Below are positions 18,735-28,726 of a stretch of 64,000 nt of DNA, piece after piece (within the stretch, counting starts at the first letter, position 1; each line of letters begins with the position of its first letter). Below the pieces are notes generated by a model, which made no database searches, was not told the DNA's origin, and saw nothing but the letters and a program-made list of their open reading frames with translations. Origin of the DNA: Blastococcus litoris (GTDB taxonomy: Bacteria > Actinomycetota > Actinomycetes > Mycobacteriales > Geodermatophilaceae); assembly GCF_003075095.1 (NCBI RefSeq), contig NZ_QCZF01000003.1, forward strand, positions 186,001 to 250,000, read 5' to 3'. The translations under genes and the position numbers were made by a program.

Positions 18735-20887
18735 TCGTCGAACGGGAAGCCGGGCGGGAACTGGTCGGCCGGCAGCTGGTCGGGAGGGAACTGGGGGACG
18801 TCCGCCGGCGCCTCGGGCGGCGGCCCCCCGTCGGGCGGGGCGGGTGCCGGGGCCGGCCGTGGGGGCGGCGGCGGGTTCGGGTCGGCCAGCGGGATCCCCG
18901 CCGGTGGGAAGGGGACCGGCTCCTGCGCGGACAGGATCGGGAACATGGCATCGCGCCAGATCGGCGCGGCCAGCCGGCCGCCGTAGCCGCCGAGGTCCTC
19001 GTTCCGCTTCGGGTTGAGCAGCATGACGCTGGCCGCGTACTGCGGCGTGTAGCCGACGAAGGCCACGGAGTAGCGGTTCTGGCTGGTGCCCGTCTTGCCG
19101 GCGATCTCGTGCCCGGGGATCGCCGCGCGGGTCCCGGTGCCGATGGGGGAGGCGGTGTCACCGATCAGGATCTGGTTGAGCGTGGTGGCGACGTCGGGAC
19201 GCACCGCCTCCGGGGTGCACGCCGGGGCGGTGTTCAGCGGGGCGCCGTCCGCTCCGGTCAGCGGGACGCCGTCGCGGTCGAGGATCTCGGTGACCGGCGT
19301 GGGGGCGCACTGCGTGCCGGACGCCGCGAGCGTGGAGTAGGCGCTGGCCAGCGCCAGGGGGCTGGTCGCCTCGGCGCCGAGGGTGAACGAGCCGCGGTTC
19401 TCCGACACGACCTGGTCGGCGACCGGGTCGAGGGAGAACAGGCCCATCCGCTGCGCCGTGCGGACCGGTCCCTCCACGCTGCCGAGCTCGTCCTCCAGCG
19501 CGACGAAGTAGGTGTTCGAGGAGCGGACGAGGGCCTCCACCATGGACAGCGTCCCGGGGTAGCGGCCGGCGTTCTGGACGACGTAGGGCGCCCGCCCGTT
19601 CTTGTAGACGCGCGAGACGTAGGGGTCGCTGGTGGTGATCGTGTGCCACGGCGGGATCCCGCGCTCGAGGGCGGCCGCGGCCACGAAGACCTTGTAGGTG
19701 GACCCCGCGCCCTGGCTGGCGACGAGGTTGAGGTTGACCGACTCCTGGGTGGGGTCGTTCGCGTCGTAGCCGAAGCGCCGGTTGACGCTCATCGCGAGCA
19801 CCTTGCCGGTGCCCGGCTCCACGGCGGTGAACATGGCGGCCAGCGGGTCGTCGAGGGCCAGGTCGGCGGCCACCGACTGGTCCCCGGACACCTGCAGGTC
19901 CGGCCGCAGCGTGGTCCGGATCGTCAGCCCGCCGGTCTCCAGCTGCTCCTGGGTGATGCCGAGCGTGCCGGTCAGGTGCCGCTGCAGGTAGTCGCAGAAG
20001 AACGCGCCCACCAGGGCGTCGACGCAGCCGTTCGGCGGCTGCTCGGTGGGGTTCACGACCACGGCCTGGCCGAGGTTGGCGGCGAGCTCCTCGTCGGTGA
20101 TGTGGCCGAGGGAGTGCATCCGCTGCAGAACCTGGTCCCGCCGGACGCGGGCGCCGTCCGGGTTCGACACCGGGTCGTCGTTGGTCGGTGTCTGCACCAG
20201 CCCGGCGAGCATGGCCGCCTGCGGCAGCGTGAGGTCGACGGCGTTCACGGCGAAGTACCGCTGGGCGGCGGCCTGGACGCCGTAGGCGCCCCGGCCGAAG
20301 TACACGATGTTCAGGTACCGGGTGAGGATCTCCTCCTTGCCGTACCGGCGCTCCAGCGCCAGCGCCAGGCGGGCCTCGCGGAGCTTGCGGCCGACGCTCT
20401 CCTCGGTGGCCGCCGCCCGCTCCTGCGGGGTGGTGGCGGTCTGCAGCAGGGTCTGCTTGACCAGCTGCTGGGTGATCGTCGAGCCGCCCTCCATGACGCT
20501 GCCCGCCATGAGGTTGCGCATCAGCGCGCGGGCGGTGCCCTCCACGTCCAGGCCGTGGTGCTGGTAGAAGCGCGAGTCCTCGATGTCGACCAGGGCCTGC
20601 TTCATCACGTCGCTGATCGCCTCGGGCGGCACGGGCGTGCGGTTGTGCCGGTAGAAGTAGGTGATCAGCGATCCGTCGGCGGCGAGGACGACGGAGTTGC
20701 CCGCCGGGGTGGCGTCGCCCAGCTCGACCGGCAGCGGGTCGAGCAGGTTGCCGTTGGAGCGGACGACCAGGCCGGGCCCGAGGATCCAGGGCAGCATGAG
20801 CGCCGCGAGGAGCGCGCCGGCGATCGGCACCGCGACGAGGACGAGCAGCCGGGCGGCGTGCAGCCGCGGACGGTCCTGCCCGGCCAT
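18731..20887 (-). CDS. Class A penicillin-binding protein (transglycosylase/transpeptidase)
   Basis: A 718-aa bifunctional cell-wall polymerase. A short cytoplasmic tail and one membrane anchor (residues about 12-38) precede a GT51 domain with EDSRFYQHHGLD and GGSTITQQLVKQ, then a transpeptidase domain with the catalytic serine tetrad STYK, the SSNT motif and the KTGTS motif. The last 60 residues are a Pro-rich tail likely in the wall zone. It polymerises lipid II and cross-links peptides at the outer membrane face. Starts at ATG 20887; ends 4 bp inside the convergent GMC gene. Confidence 0.95.
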   Translation of the reverse strand: MAGQDRPRLHAARLLVLVAVPIAGALLAALMLPWILGPGLVVRSNGNLLDPLPVELGDATPAGNSVVLAADGSLITYFYRHNRTPVPPEAISDVMKQALVDIEDSRFYQHHGLDVEGTARALMRNLMAGSVMEGGSTITQQLVKQTLLQTATTPQERAAATEESVGRKLREARLALALERRYGKEEILTRYLNIVYFGRGAYGVQAAAQRYFAVNAVDLTLPQAAMLAGLVQTPTNDDPVSNPDGARVRRDQVLQRMHSLGHITDEELAANLGQAVVVNPTEQPPNGCVDALVGAFFCDYLQRHLTGTLGITQEQLETGGLTIRTTLRPDLQVSGDQSVAADLALDDPLAAMFTAVEPGTGKVLAMSVNRRFGYDANDPTQESVNLNLVASQGAGSTYKVFVAAAALERGIPPWHTITTSDPYVSRVYKNGRAPYVVQNAGRYPGTLSMVEALVRSSNTYFVALEDELGSVEGPVRTAQRMGLFSLDPVADQVVSENRGSFTLGAEATSPLALASAYSTLAASGTQCAPTPVTEILDRDGVPLTGADGAPLNTAPACTPEAVRPDVATTLNQILIGDTASPIGTGTRAAIPGHEIAGKTGTSQNRYSVAFVGYTPQYAASVMLLNPKRNEDLGGYGGRLAAPIWRDAMFPILSAQEPVPFPPAGIPLADPNPPPPPRPAPAPAPPDGGPPPEAPADVPQFPPDQLPADQFPPGFPFDD

Positions 20888-21072
20888 GGACCACCTCGCC
20901 GACGTCGTGCCTGCAACGTGCCGACATCGTGGACCCCGGAGAGGTTCGGCGAACAGGCCGTATGCCGCATCGAGACCGAACGGGACGGCGTGTCGGGCGG
21001 CGCCCGGTCCGCGATCTGTCGCGGGGTGACGCAGCGGGTCGACCCCCGGACTCTGCGTGAGGCAGCCGGGCT

Positions 21073-21105
21073 GTCCCGGCGGCGCGCGACCGCAGCCGCC
21101 GGGAC
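21073..21105. terminator. Hairpin terminator
   Basis: A perfect 11-bp stem (GTCCCGGCGGC and complement, 11-nt loop) lies 17 bp beyond the stop of the small minus-strand gene at 21122. The rest of 20888-21121 holds the promoter side of the penicillin-binding protein gene; no other gene is seen there. Confidence 0.65.
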
Positions 21106-21121
21106 GCCGGGGCTCAGGGGG

Positions 21122-21331
21122 TCAGCGGACCGCCGGCAGCTCGCTCGTGGTGGTCGACAGCGGCGACCACGCGTCGGGGTGCGGACGACCCGCGTCGGCG
21201 ACCCAGGTCCGGGCCGGCGCGGGCGTGCCGGTCGTACGGGTCTGCGGGCGGGCGCTCAGGCTCACGATCAGGGCGAGGAGGACGAGCATCCCGACGAGGA
21301 CGCCGCCGATGACCAGGAGCGTGGAGAGCAT
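21122..21331 (-). CDS. Small single-span membrane protein
   Basis: A 69-aa protein: MLSTLLVIGGVLVGMLVLLAL is a membrane helix at the very N terminus, followed by a Thr/Ala/Pro-rich soluble tail ending in PLSTTTSELPAVR. The start ATG 21331 places the helix at the N terminus; a longer frame upstream is open but reads through low-complexity Pro/Arg codons. No family recognised. A hairpin terminator follows. Confidence 0.6.
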   Translation of the reverse strand: MLSTLLVIGGVLVGMLVLLALIVSLSARPQTRTTGTPAPARTWVADAGRPHPDAWSPLSTTTSELPAVR

Positions 21332-21516
21332 GTGCAGAAGGTATGCGCCGGACCGATCCGTGTCAGGCGGTCGACTCGGGAAGATCTCACCGAAGATCGC
21401 CGGAAGGTTGACACACTTCGCCGCTTGACGCGGCAAGCGCACCGCTTGCACGGGCAGATCCCCACAGCGCCGGGTCGTCGGTGTGCCGGTGCGGCCGGCC
21501 TGGGTAGGACGGCGCG

Positions 21517-22224
21517 GTGCGAGCGGTGGAACGGGTGGCGGGAGCGGTGACCGGCGCCGCCGGGCGGCTGGTGGCGGTTCCCCTGGGGGCCATCGCCCGG
21601 TGGCGGGGCGGCAAGCCGATGCACCCACGCGGCGCGGTGTTCGACGCGGTCCTGGAGCGGCAGGGCGGCGACCTGGGGGTCCCGTGGCTGGACGCCCGGA
21701 GCAGCGACCCGGTCGTGGTGCGGATGTCCCGGGGGGCGGGCCTGCCCGCTCCGCTGCCGGACCTGCTGGGGCTGGCCGTCCGGCTGCCGGGGAACGGGAG
21801 CCCGGTGGACCTGCTCCTCACCACGACGGGGCGGGGCCCGCTGAGCCGGCTGGTCCCGGTTCTGCGCAGCGACACCGCCGCCGTCTACACCTCGATCATG
21901 GGCTACCGCTCGGCCGCCGGGTCGGTGCGCCTGGCCGCGTTCCCGGAGGCCGACTCCGTGCCCTCCGACCCGCACCCCCTCGCCGAGGCCGTCTCCCGGG
22001 ACGGTCTCCGGTTCGCCGTCGCCGTGGCCGTCGGCCTCGGCCCGTGGCGGCCCTTCGCGCGGCTCTGCCTCACCCGCCCGCTGCCCTCGCTCGACCCCGA
22101 CATCCGCTTCGACGCGGTGCGGAACCCGCCGCCCGGCCTGACGCCCGACGGCCCGATGGCCCGGTTCCGGGCACCGGCCTACGCCCGCGCGAGGGCCGAG
22201 CGGAGCGCTACGCGGTCGGCGTGA
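21517..22224 (+). CDS. Conserved hypothetical protein (possibly heme/catalase-related fold)
   Basis: A 235-aa protein. The N-terminal 25 residues are Ala/Gly/Val-rich (VTGAAGRLVAVPLGAI); then comes GKPMHPRGAVFDAVLERQGG, a stretch VVRMSRGAGLPAPLPDLLGLA and repeated short beta-like segments with YTSIMGYRSAAGSVRL. The order of short motifs loosely recalls proteins that automatic pipelines call phosphodiesterase or catalase-related in actinobacteria, but I cannot confirm either. The gene is convergent with the NTPase gene and overlaps it by 17 bp at the 3' end. Confidence 0.65.
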   Translation: MRAVERVAGAVTGAAGRLVAVPLGAIARWRGGKPMHPRGAVFDAVLERQGGDLGVPWLDARSSDPVVVRMSRGAGLPAPLPDLLGLAVRLPGNGSPVDLLLTTTGRGPLSRLVPVLRSDTAAVYTSIMGYRSAAGSVRLAAFPEADSVPSDPHPLAEAVSRDGLRFAVAVAVGLGPWRPFARLCLTRPLPSLDPDIRFDAVRNPPPGLTPDGPMARFRAPAYARARAERSATRSA

Positions 22225-24772
22225 CGACGAGTGCCTCGTCGAGCAGCGCCCAGGGGTCGGCCGCGGCCCCGGCGGCGCGGGCCGCCCGGTCACCGGCGTC
22301 GCCGAGCGCGCTGCGGATCCCGTCACCCAGCTGGACCAGGAGCGGGCGCAGCATCGGCCAGACCGCGACGCCCAGTTCCGTCCGGACGGCGTCGGCCGCG
22401 CCGCACAGGCGGGCGGCCGCGGCGGCGTCCCCGGTGAGCAGGGCGAGGGCGGCCAGGCCGTCCAGGCAGTAGGCCAGCCCCTCGCGGTCCTGGCCCGCGC
22501 GGTGCAGGGCCGCCGCCTCGGCCAGGTGTGCCCGGGCGGCCGCCACGTCACCGGACATGAGCGCGTCCAGCCCGAGCTGGTCGAGGAGTGTCGCGGTCAG
22601 GTGGTCGTCGTCGAGCTCCCGCGCGAGCCCGAGAGCCTCCTCGTGCGCGCGGACGGCCGCGGACACGTCCCCGGCGAGCAGGGCGACGTCGCCGTGCGGC
22701 ACCAGGGCGAAGGCCACCGACCAGGTGTCGCCGCTGCGTCGCAGCGCCTGCACCGCCTCGTCGTAGAGCGCGGGCAGCGCCGGGTCCTCGGCGGTGCGCG
22801 TCATCGCCTCCCCGACCAGCCCGAGGCCGAGCAGCCACGGGTCGCCGCGCTCGCGGGCGTCCTCGACCACCTCCTGGAGCAGCGGCGCCGCGTCGTCCAG
22901 CCGGCCGAGGGCGATGTGCATCGTCCCGCGCGCCCACCGGAGGAGGGCCGCGGACTCCGGACGCAGGCCGGCGGCCGACGGCAGCCGGGCGGTCTCCTCC
23001 GCGACGGCGGCCATCGGGACCAGCAGGCCCCGCGCCCACCACCAGCGCGCGAGGGGGGCGGTGAGGGCGACGGCGAGCTCGGCCCGGTCGGTGGTCACCG
23101 CCCAGCGGACGGCCTCCTGGAGGTCGGTGGTCTCCGCGTCCAGCCGCGCCAGCCAGATCGCCCGGTCGGGGCCGGCCAGCCCGGCCCCTGCGGCGGCGCT
23201 GACCGTCGCGAGGTGCCGCGCCCAGCGCTCGCGCGTGGCCTCCTCATCGCCCCGCTCCCGCAGCCGCTCCGCCGCGAACGCCCGCACCACCTCGAGCATC
23301 CGGAAGCGGGGCTCGCCCTCCCCGGTGTCCGACGGCATGACCAGGCTGTGCCCGACCAGTGCGGAGAGCACCTCCGGGACGTCGAGGTCGTCGTCCACCA
23401 CGCCGACCGCCTCCGCGGTGTCGATGGTGGCGCCGGTGGGGCACACCGACAGCCGGGCGAGCAGCGCCCGGGCGTCGTCGTCGAGGAGGTCGTGGCTCCA
23501 GGCCACGGTGGCGCGCAGGGTGCGCTGCCGGTCGGGGACGTCGACCTCCGCCGCACGCATGTCGAGCGCCCGGTCGAGGCGGCGCAGCAGCAGCGCCGGC
23601 GGCATCGTGCGCACGCGCGCGGCCACGAGCTCGATGGCCAGCGGCAGCCCGTCCAGCCGGCGCACCAGCTCGGCGACGGCGTCCGCGGAGCCCTCGAGGC
23701 GGAATCCGGGGTCGGCCTGGCGGGCGCGCTCGGTGAACAGCTGCACCGCCGGGCTCGTCCCGCCGCCGGACACCGCCAGCGGGCCGAGGGGGACGTCGTG
23801 CTCCCCGCGCAGCCGCAGCAGGCTGCGGCTGGTCGCCAGCAGCTGCGTCCGGGGGCAGCGGGAGAGCAGGACGCCGAGTTCCTGGGCGGCGTCCAGGACC
23901 TGCTCGAGGTTGTCGAGGAGCAGCAGCACCCGGCGCCCGGCGAGCCGGTCGGCGACGACGTCGAGCACCGGTCGCCGTCCCTCGGCCTCGACGCCCAGGG
24001 CGGCCGCGATGGTCCCGGCGACGTCGCGAGGGTCCCGGACCGACTGCAGGTCCACCAGCCACACCGCGTCCCGCTCGGCGGTCAGCTCCTGCGCGGCCTC
24101 GATCGCCAGCCGCGACTTCCCGATGCCGCCCGGCCCGCTCACCGTCACCAGCCGAACGGCGGGATCGCGCAGCAGACCGGTGACGAGGGCCAGCTCGTCG
24201 CGGCGGTCGACCAGCGGCGTGGCCGGCACCGGGAGCCAGCCCGCGGCCAGCCCGGGCAGCGACGGCGCCGCGGGCGCCGCGAACCGCTCGGTCATGAGGA
24301 CGGCGAGGTCGTCGGCCACCCGCTCGCCGAGGTCGTCGGGATCGTCGTAGGGAGTCGTGGAGGCGCCGCTCTCCGCCTGGATCCGGGCGATGAGGCCCTC
24401 CAGGCGCGGTTCGCGGCCGGGGGCGTGGCGGCGGACGTAGAGCAGCCGCGGTCGTCCGCCCGACAGCTCGTACTCGTCCTCCAGGCCGGAGATCCCCATG
24501 TCGGGGGCGATCCAGCCGTACCGCTCGCCGTAGATGCCCACGAAGACGTCGCTCTGCTCGAGGTAGGCGCGGTACAGCTCGCGGGGTGGGTGGGCCCGCG
24601 CGCCCAGGTCGAACATCACCGGGGTCAGGTGCAGCCGGCGGACCGCGGCGCGGACAGCCGCCCGCTCGGCGGCCAGCTCCTCGAGGGTCGAGGAGACGAA
24701 GACGCGCAGCCGGCGGTCGGGCGTGGCGATCGGTTCCGGGGCGTCGCCGGACGCGCGGGTGTCTGCGGCCAC
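22208..24772 (-). CDS. DUF4062 - STAND-type NTPase - TPR protein
   Basis: An 854-aa multidomain protein. Residues about 20-130 match DUF4062 (LRVFVSSTLEELAAERAAV, and YGERYGW). A P-loop NTPase follows with Walker A SGPGGIGKSRLA (about 210) and Walker B VLLLLDNLEQV (about 290), then a winged-helix region with GLPLAIELVAARV and LRATVAWSHDLL, and finally tetratricopeptide-like Ala-rich helical repeats to the end. This is the domain order of STAND signalling ATPases related to AfsR/LuxR-type regulators, but there is no recognisable DNA-binding end. The GTG start at 24772 is chosen because GGGAGG lies 7 nt upstream; a longer open frame to 24889 lacks such a site. Role unknown: signalling or defence are possibilities. 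Confidence 0.85.
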   Translation of the reverse strand: MAADTRASGDAPEPIATPDRRLRVFVSSTLEELAAERAAVRAAVRRLHLTPVMFDLGARAHPPRELYRAYLEQSDVFVGIYGERYGWIAPDMGISGLEDEYELSGGRPRLLYVRRHAPGREPRLEGLIARIQAESGASTTPYDDPDDLGERVADDLAVLMTERFAAPAAPSLPGLAAGWLPVPATPLVDRRDELALVTGLLRDPAVRLVTVSGPGGIGKSRLAIEAAQELTAERDAVWLVDLQSVRDPRDVAGTIAAALGVEAEGRRPVLDVVADRLAGRRVLLLLDNLEQVLDAAQELGVLLSRCPRTQLLATSRSLLRLRGEHDVPLGPLAVSGGGTSPAVQLFTERARQADPGFRLEGSADAVAELVRRLDGLPLAIELVAARVRTMPPALLLRRLDRALDMRAAEVDVPDRQRTLRATVAWSHDLLDDDARALLARLSVCPTGATIDTAEAVGVVDDDLDVPEVLSALVGHSLVMPSDTGEGEPRFRMLEVVRAFAAERLRERGDEEATRERWARHLATVSAAAGAGLAGPDRAIWLARLDAETTDLQEAVRWAVTTDRAELAVALTAPLARWWWARGLLVPMAAVAEETARLPSAAGLRPESAALLRWARGTMHIALGRLDDAAPLLQEVVEDARERGDPWLLGLGLVGEAMTRTAEDPALPALYDEAVQALRRSGDTWSVAFALVPHGDVALLAGDVSAAVRAHEEALGLARELDDDHLTATLLDQLGLDALMSGDVAAARAHLAEAAALHRAGQDREGLAYCLDGLAALALLTGDAAAAARLCGAADAVRTELGVAVWPMLRPLLVQLGDGIRSALGDAGDRAARAAGAAADPWALLDEALVVTPTA

Positions 24773-24917
24773 GAGGCCTCCCGTCGACGCCGACCGTGCC
24801 GGGGAGTCTAGGGATCCCGGCAGGGGCCGGAAAGGCGGTGACAGGCGGCGACGGCGGTGGTTCGATCGTTCTGGTCGACAACCGTGCACGGGGGCCCGAT
24901 GTGCTCGGGAGGTCCAG

Positions 24918-25796
24918 GTGAACCCTGCCCCATCGACGACGTCGGCACCGCCTGGTCACCGTCCGGTGCACCCGGGGATGCGGGCGCTCCTCGCGTCCTT
25001 CGCCGTGCTCACCGCGCTCGCGACCGGCGCGCTGTACGTGCTGGCCGAGAACACCGCCGAGACCTTCGCCTGGACGATCGACCCGCCCCTGACCGCGGCG
25101 TTCATCGGCGCCGGCTACGCGGCCGGCTTCGTCCTCGTCGTCCTGTCGCTGCGGGACCCGGTGTGGGCGCACAGCCGGGTGGCGGTGCTGACGATCTTCG
25201 TCTTCGTCGTCCTGACCCTGGTCGCGACGCTGCTGCACATCAACCGCATGCACTTCGACGACGACTTCGGCGACCTGGGCGCGCTGGCCAAGGGCGCCGC
25301 CTGGTTCTGGCTGGCCGTCTACGTCGTCATCCCCGTCGCCATGGCCGTGCTGCTGGTGCACCAGGAGCGGGCGCCCGGTGAGGACCCGGAGCCGACCCAC
25401 CCGGTCCCGGTCGTGCTGCGCTTCGCGCTGGCGGTCGAGTCCGCCGTCCTGCTCGTCGTCGGGGCGCTGATCTACCTCGACCCCGCGACGGCCACCTGGG
25501 TGTGGCCGTGGGACATGCCGCCCTTCACCGCGCGGGTCGTGGCGGCCTGGCTGCTCGCCTTCGGCCTGGCGACGGCGCTGGCGGCGCTGGGCGGCGACCT
25601 CCGCCGGCTGCGCACCGCGGCCATCGCCTACACGGTGTTCGGCGCGCTGGTCCTGGTCGCGGTCGCCCGCTTCCCCGACACGCTGGACTGGGACGAGGCG
25701 CCGGCCTGGATCTTCGTCGGCATGGCCGCCGCCGTGGTCCTCACCGGCGCAGCCGGGTGGCGTGCGGCACCTGCGGCGAGCCGGCGTCATGGCTGA
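24918..25796 (+). CDS. Multi-span membrane protein, unknown function
   Basis: A 292-aa protein with seven to eight hydrophobic segments, for example [38 protein letters not shown] and [18 protein letters not shown], separated by short polar loops. The GTG start at 24918 follows GGGAGG by 5 nt. It overlaps the next gene by 8 bp, implying coupling to the flavoprotein downstream. No family name is recognised; a role in membrane redox chemistry is only suggested by the neighbour. Confidence 0.75.
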   Translation: MNPAPSTTSAPPGHRPVHPGMRALLASFAVLTALATGALYVLAENTAETFAWTIDPPLTAAFIGAGYAAGFVLVVLSLRDPVWAHSRVAVLTIFVFVVLTLVATLLHINRMHFDDDFGDLGALAKGAAWFWLAVYVVIPVAMAVLLVHQERAPGEDPEPTHPVPVVLRFALAVESAVLLVVGALIYLDPATATWVWPWDMPPFTARVVAAWLLAFGLATALAALGGDLRRLRTAAIAYTVFGALVLVAVARFPDTLDWDEAPAWIFVGMAAAVVLTGAAGWRAAPAASRRHG

Positions 25797-27474
25797 GGAG
25801 CAGAAGGCGGCGCTCGTCGTCCTCACCCGGGACGACGCGGCGCGCGCCGCGCTCGGTGCCGAGCTGGAGCGCCGCTACGGCCGCGACTACGCCGTCGTCG
25901 GCTGCTCGGTGCCCGACGACGTCGCCGCCCGGCTGCCCGAGGGGTTGCCGGTCGCGGCCCTGCTCGGCGGGCTGGGTGGCGCCGACCCGGACGGCCTGGA
26001 GGTGCTGCGCTCGGTGCACCGCGAGCACCCCGGCGCGATCGCGGTGGCGGTGGTGCGGTGGGGCGACTTCGACACCGCCCGGCCGATCTTCGAGGCGCTC
26101 ACGCTCGGTCAGCTCGACCGCTGGTCCTACGTGCCGGAGGTGGTGGGCGACGAGGAGTTCCACAGCGCGATGACCGAGATCCTCGAGGAGTGGTCGGCCC
26201 GGCAGGGGGGCGGCTTCGAGGCCGTCCGGATGATCGGCGACCGCTGGTCCGAGCGCGCCCAGCACCTGCGCGACACGTTCACCCGCAACCGCATCCCGCT
26301 CGGCTTCTACGACGCCGGTTCCGCCGACGGCGCCGCCGTGCTCGCCGGCCTGAAGCTGGAGAACCCCCGGCTGCCGGTGGTCCAGCTGCGCTTCCGGCCC
26401 GAGCGTCCGGTGCTGGAGGACCCCAGCGACCTCGAGATCGCCGACGCGTTCGGCCTGCTCACGCCGTTGGACACCGACGCGGTCTTCGACCTGGTGATCG
26501 CCGGTTCCGGGCCGGCCGGGCTGGGCGCCAGCGTGTACGCGGCCTCCGAGGGGCTCCGGACCCTGGTGCTCGAGCCGGAGGCCGTGGGCGGGCAGGCGGG
26601 CACGAGCTCGCTGATCCGCAACTACCCCGGCTTCCCGACCGGGATCAGCGGGAACCGGTTGGCCTTCAGCGCCTACCTGCAGGCCTGGGCCTTCGGCAGC
26701 ACGTTCCACTTCATGCGCTCGGCGCAGGCCATCGCGCCCGAGGGCGACCTGCTGCGGATGACCCTGAGCGACGGCGCCTCCGTGCTCACCCGGGCCGTCG
26801 TCGTGGCCACCGGCGCCAGCTGGCGCCGGATCGGGGTGCCCGAGCTGGAGGCCCTCACCGGGCGCGGGGTCTTCTACGGGGCGGCGGTGAGCGAGGCGCC
26901 GGCGATGCGCGGCCGCCACGTGTTCGTGGTCGGCGGCGGCAACTCCGCCGGGCAGGCGGCCGTCCACCTCTCGCGCTACGCCGACCGGGTCACCGTGCTC
27001 ATCCGGCGCGCCTCGCTGGTCGAGACCATGTCGGACTACCTGATCCGCGAGCTCGACGCCCTGCCGAACGTCGACGTGCGCCCGCGCGTGCAGGTCGTGG
27101 GCGGGGCCGGCGGGGACTTCCTGGAGACGGTGACGATCCGGGACCTGGACAGCGGCGAGGAGACCGTCGAGCCCGGGGTCCTGTTCGTGCTGATCGGCAG
27201 CGAGCCGCGGACCGGCTGGCTGGCGGGCACGCTGGCGCGCGATCGCTGGGGGTTCCTGCTCACCGGCTCGCAGTTGCTGGGCGACGACGCGTCCCCGGCG
27301 TGGCCGCTCGAGCGGCCGCCGGCACTGCTGGAGACCAGCCTGCCGGGGGTCTTCGCCGCCGGCGACGTGCGGTCGGGATCGGTGAAGCGGGTGGCCTCGG
27401 CGGTGGGGGAGGGCGCCCTGGCGATCACGCTCGTGCATGCGCACCGCGCCGCCACGGCGGACGTCCGAAGCTGA
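25789..27474 (+). CDS. Pseudo-receiver / thioredoxin-reductase-like FAD oxidoreductase fusion
   Basis: A 561-aa protein. Residues 1-150 look like a response-regulator receiver (opening [16 protein letters not shown]), yet the position of the phospho-acceptor reads [13 protein letters not shown] and lacks the expected Asp at strand 3. Residues about 150-235 resemble a glutaredoxin-like domain without CxxC. From about 240 there is a thioredoxin-reductase-like part: FAD motif [19 protein letters not shown], the NADPH motif [15 protein letters not shown], and the end [24 protein letters not shown] (region around 525-548). Where TrxR has CATC, this protein has YGAAVSEAP, so dithiol chemistry is not expected. 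The ATG start overlaps the membrane-protein gene. Confidence 0.87.
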   Translation: MAEEQKAALVVLTRDDAARAALGAELERRYGRDYAVVGCSVPDDVAARLPEGLPVAALLGGLGGADPDGLEVLRSVHREHPGAIAVAVVRWGDFDTARPIFEALTLGQLDRWSYVPEVVGDEEFHSAMTEILEEWSARQGGGFEAVRMIGDRWSERAQHLRDTFTRNRIPLGFYDAGSADGAAVLAGLKLENPRLPVVQLRFRPERPVLEDPSDLEIADAFGLLTPLDTDAVFDLVIAGSGPAGLGASVYAASEGLRTLVLEPEAVGGQAGTSSLIRNYPGFPTGISGNRLAFSAYLQAWAFGSTFHFMRSAQAIAPEGDLLRMTLSDGASVLTRAVVVATGASWRRIGVPELEALTGRGVFYGAAVSEAPAMRGRHVFVVGGGNSAGQAAVHLSRYADRVTVLIRRASLVETMSDYLIRELDALPNVDVRPRVQVVGGAGGDFLETVTIRDLDSGEETVEPGVLFVLIGSEPRTGWLAGTLARDRWGFLLTGSQLLGDDASPAWPLERPPALLETSLPGVFAAGDVRSGSVKRVASAVGEGALAITLVHAHRAATADVRS

Positions 27475-27634
27475 GAGTGGGTTCCCGCTCACCCGATGGA
27501 GTTGCTCACGGGTTGGCCGCCAGATGACGGGGTAGGGCGGACGGACCGGCTCGAACGATCGTGGCCGGGCGCTGACACCGCCGCGCAGCACGTGCTGCCG
27601 CAGTGCTCGATCGCACGAGGAGCCGATCGCCGAG

Positions 27635-28672
27635 ATGTCCACCGACCCCCCGGAAACCGGGGGGCCGTCCCGCCGGGGCGGTCCCGTCCGCGTGGCCACC
27701 ATCCCGTTCGGCAACCCGTACGTCGACGCCGTCCTGCCGCCGGACGTCGTCCGGGTCGGGTCCTCGGGCGAGCTGAGCCCCTGGCTCGACGTCACCTTCC
27801 TCACCGAGCACGCCGCGGAGGTCGACGTGCTCCACCTGCACACCGGGGCGGCCGACGTGGCCGCCATGGCCGTGCAGTGCTGGGCGGAGACGGTGCGGCG
27901 GCTGGGGATCCCCCTGGTGGTCACCGTGCACCGGGTCGGCGCCGGAACAGGCTGCCCCCGCGACCCCGCGGTGGACGCCCACCTCGAGGCCGTGCTGTCG
28001 ACGGCGGAGGTGGTCTTCACCCTCACCCGTGGAGCGGCCGACGAGATCGCCGAGCGCTTCGGCCGGACGGCGATCGTGGTGGCGCACCCGTCGGTGGCGA
28101 TCCCGGATCCCGAGCTCGGCTCGGAGCGAGGGCTGGTGGGGCTGAGGCTGGGGCGGATCTCGTCCGCCGTCCCCGACCCCGGCGCGCTCGTGCGGGCGGC
28201 GCTCTCGGGCGCGGTGTCCGGTGGCGGGCGGTTGCGGGTGCTGGTCGACGCGGTCGACGAGCCGTGGATCGGCAGCGCGGTGCGCAAGCTGGCCGCCGCG
28301 GGCGACCTCGAGCTGGTCGTCCACTCCGCCGAGGACCGGCCGGCGCAGCTGCAGCAGCTGCACGTCGCCGTGCTGGCCGAGGCCTGCGGCAGCCACTCAC
28401 GCGAGCTGGAGGTCTGCCGCGACGTCGGCACCCGGGTCGTGGCGCCGAGCTGCGGCTGGTTCGCCGACCAGTGGTCGGACGTCGTGTCCTTCGGCAACCA
28501 CGAGCAGGGCCGCCTGGACCCGGTCTCCCTCACCGCCGCGATCGGTGCCGCGCTGGCCCGGCCGATGTCGCGGCCGGCCGACCGGCAGTGGCGGGACGAG
28601 CAGCGGACGGCGATCCGGCAGGTGCACGCCGACGTCTACGCGCAGGTGGCCGCCGACCGCACCTGGGTGTGA
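27635..28672 (+). CDS. Glycosyltransferase-like protein
   Basis: A 345-aa protein with a GT-B-like pattern: VRVATIPFGNPYVDAVLPP at the start, VLHLHTGAADVAAMAVQ, VVTVHRVG, an acceptor/donor switch around IVVAHPSVAIPDPE, and a C-terminal half with LEVCRDVGTRVVAPSCGWFADQW. These recall family 4/1 glycosyltransferases, but the usual E(x7)E donor motif is not obvious. The start ATG 27635 follows GAGGAGCC at a long distance. It stands alone in its transcription unit; substrate unknown. Confidence 0.65.
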   Translation: MSTDPPETGGPSRRGGPVRVATIPFGNPYVDAVLPPDVVRVGSSGELSPWLDVTFLTEHAAEVDVLHLHTGAADVAAMAVQCWAETVRRLGIPLVVTVHRVGAGTGCPRDPAVDAHLEAVLSTAEVVFTLTRGAADEIAERFGRTAIVVAHPSVAIPDPELGSERGLVGLRLGRISSAVPDPGALVRAALSGAVSGGGRLRVLVDAVDEPWIGSAVRKLAAAGDLELVVHSAEDRPAQLQQLHVAVLAEACGSHSRELEVCRDVGTRVVAPSCGWFADQWSDVVSFGNHEQGRLDPVSLTAAIGAALARPMSRPADRQWRDEQRTAIRQVHADVYAQVAADRTWV

Positions 28673-28726
28673 CCCCGAGGGGTGACGGAGGCGCGAGCCG
28701 GAGGATCAGCCTGATAGGCAGGGTGC

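Noticed and set aside
17297-21550. A 1,417-codon plus-strand open frame
   Set aside because: It runs antisense to the penicillin-binding protein gene and out of frame with the GMC gene; its translation is Arg/Gly/Pro low complexity without domains.
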